Assembly (NCBI RefSeq): GCF_900547735.1
Contig: NZ_URHZ01000001.1
Coordinates: 1 to 64,000 of the forward strand
Length of the DNA: 64,000 bases
From: an uncultured Clostridium sp.
GTDB lineage: Bacteria > Bacillota > Clostridia > Lachnospirales > Lachnospiraceae
Direction: 5' to 3'
In this document: positions 62,931 to 64,000 of the stretch, piece by piece
Layout of the letters: each line of letters starts with the position of its first letter
Position numbering within the stretch: the first letter of the stretch is position 1
The notes under the pieces: model-generated
Told to the model about the DNA's origin: nothing
The model's database searches: none
The model's input: only the letters and a program-made list of their open reading frames with translations
Program-made: the position numbers and the translations under genes

Positions 62931-64000
62931 ATGGAAAAAAATTCTTTGTCACCATTAAAGCTGTTGGAATATTTCTGCGAGTGTGATTATGTGAGGAGGG
63001 ATACCGCCGGAGCAGTGGAGTGTCTGAGTGAGGACATCCATTGGTTCGGCACTTCCGATGCGGAAGATATCCATAATTTAGAGGAAGCAAAAGCATTTAT
63101 TACCGAAGAGATAGAAAAATCACCGGATTCATATCAGATTGAATTCAGTGAAGGGAGAGAGAACCTGACGGCGGAGGGGCTGGGCATCGCCACCGTTAAG
63201 ATGAAAATCAGCGCCAACGGCCTGATTATGCTCAGCCGGATTACCTGCGTGACAAAACTTCAGGACGGGATAGCGAAGATTTGTGAGATGCATACGTCAT
63301 TTCCGGAGGAACATCAGGAGCAGGGGGAGTATTTCCCATTTGAGTTTTCCAGGCAGCATGAGTCGGACGTGGTGCTGGACTTTGTGAATACGGCGCTGCC
63401 GGGAGGCGTTTTCGGCTTTTCGCTGGAGGAGGATTTTCCTCTTGCTATCATCAACCAGAACATGCTGCTGTACCTTGGCTACCGGAATGAGCGCGAATAT
63501 CTGAGGGACACGGAGGGAAAGCTGGTTAACGCAATTCATCCCGATGACCGTCGGGTTCTGCGCCTGTCGGTTTCGGAGGCGGCAGAGCAGGGAGATGAAT
63601 TTAAGGCGCTGCTGCGAATCAGGAAGAACGACGGAAGTTACTTCTGGGCGGATATTAAGGGAACGCTGAACCGGGACAGGAGCCGGATCACCTGTTTATG
63701 TCTGGATGCCACGGAACTGGTAATGGCGAACAACCAGTTGGAAAACGATCGGCTGAAGATGAAGGAATATGCATCCAGACTGATGGAGAAAGAACAGATT
63801 ATATCCGAGGACGCCGTAGAAATGAGCCGGCTGCGTAAGATGAAGGGCCTTTACGGGGAGCGGAAAGAGAAAGAAGAGGGCGGTAAAACACCGGGCGGAA
63901 AGCATGTAAGGTGGAAGGATGCCGCCGTGATTATGGCATCGGTTGCCGCCATCATCGCGGCAGTGGTCGGTTTTACCTTTTATCTGTATGATATTCAGTG
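62931..64000 (+). CDS. NTF2-like plus PAS sensor protein, 3' end outside window
   Basis: Frame open from ATG 62931 to the window end (356 codons seen). Residues 8-125 look like a SnoaL/NTF2-like domain (LLEYFCECDYVRRDTAGAVE, CVTKLQDGIAKICEM). Residues 145-265 are PAS-like (FPLAIINQNMLLYLGYRNER, IHPDDRRVLRLSV, RKNDGSYFWADIKGT). A coiled coil follows, and a membrane helix begins near residue 338 (VIMASVAAIIAAVVGFTFYL). The output domain is cut off; a histidine kinase or GGDEF is plausible. An in-frame ATG at 62901 is possible; GGGGGAAAG precedes 62931. Confidence 0.75.
   Translation, partial: MEKNSLSPLKLLEYFCECDYVRRDTAGAVECLSEDIHWFGTSDAEDIHNLEEAKAFITEEIEKSPDSYQIEFSEGRENLTAEGLGIATVKMKISANGLIMLSRITCVTKLQDGIAKICEMHTSFPEEHQEQGEYFPFEFSRQHESDVVLDFVNTALPGGVFGFSLEEDFPLAIINQNMLLYLGYRNEREYLRDTEGKLVNAIHPDDRRVLRLSVSEAAEQGDEFKALLRIRKNDGSYFWADIKGTLNRDRSRITCLCLDATELVMANNQLENDRLKMKEYASRLMEKEQIISEDAVEMSRLRKMKGLYGERKEKEEGGKTPGGKHVRWKDAAVIMASVAAIIAAVVGFTFYLYDIQ

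Overview
The window looks like a chromosomal accessory region of a Gram-positive anaerobe of the Lachnospiraceae / Clostridium XIVa type. Evidence: strong AGGAGG-type ribosome sites with frequent GTG/TTG starts, Firmicutes gene families (clostridial triple serine recombinases, Rrf2/PPOX pair, S8 Csp-like peptidase, ABC-F, DUF11/SdrD-type surface protein), and moderate GC in the housekeeping parts with clearly AT-richer islands. The species cannot be fixed from sequence alone. No rRNA, tRNA or CRISPR array was seen.

Layout. (1) 1-5.4 kb: end of an integrative element with three tandem large serine recombinase genes, the middle one lacking a catalytic domain, then a KilA-N protein. (2) 5.5-9.6 kb: small accessory genes, including a GNAT + DUF5131 pair that recurs in decayed form at 30.2-31.8 kb. 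(3) 9.6-11.3 kb: an M13-type metallopeptidase gene, frameshifted and cut off by the next island. (4) 11.3-22.9 kb: a compact, AT-rich defence operon that I read as type 4 BREX: a PAPS-reductase-like BrxP, BrxC ATPase, PglZ, a short BrxL ATPase, a small double-CxxC protein and a cysteine desulfurase. The desulfurase plus an Fe-S/PP-loop BrxP implies sulfur chemistry on DNA or RNA in place of PglX methylation. (5) 22.9-36.2 kb: a gene graveyard with fragments of a PLD nuclease, response regulator, SUKH protein, lipoprotein/membrane protein, DUF5131 and LacI regulator, mixed with intact small genes (ACT, Vat acetyltransferase, DUF1989, YCII, VOC, CsaA-like, Rrf2/PPOX).

(6) 36.3-40.2 kb: a second defence candidate, a 1154-residue Mrr-like nuclease fused to a STAND-type NTPase and a long helical C-terminus, overlapped by a 158-residue partner gene. 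(7) 40.4-55.4 kb: more ordinary genes: O-methyltransferase family, a subtilisin-like protein that has lost its catalytic serine, nitroreductase, two DEAD-box helicases, ABC-F, a DUF255 thioredoxin-fold protein broken by a 20-nt insertion, a choloylglycine-hydrolase-family enzyme, aldo/keto reductase, lipoprotein flavodoxin and a LysR regulator. (8) 55.6-60.6 kb: three consecutive genes sharing a distinctive helical module with the core HILNAEGEK, attached to three different partners (a short beta-rich tail, a DUF11-repeat surface protein, a Cys/Gly-rich protein); these look like surface or spore-layer components. (9) 60.6-64 kb: a Cache/GGDEF diguanylate cyclase and the start of a PAS-containing membrane protein that runs off the window.

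The strongest candidates for something under-described are the BREX-4/desulfurase operon, the nuclease-STAND pair, and the HILNAEGEK module family.
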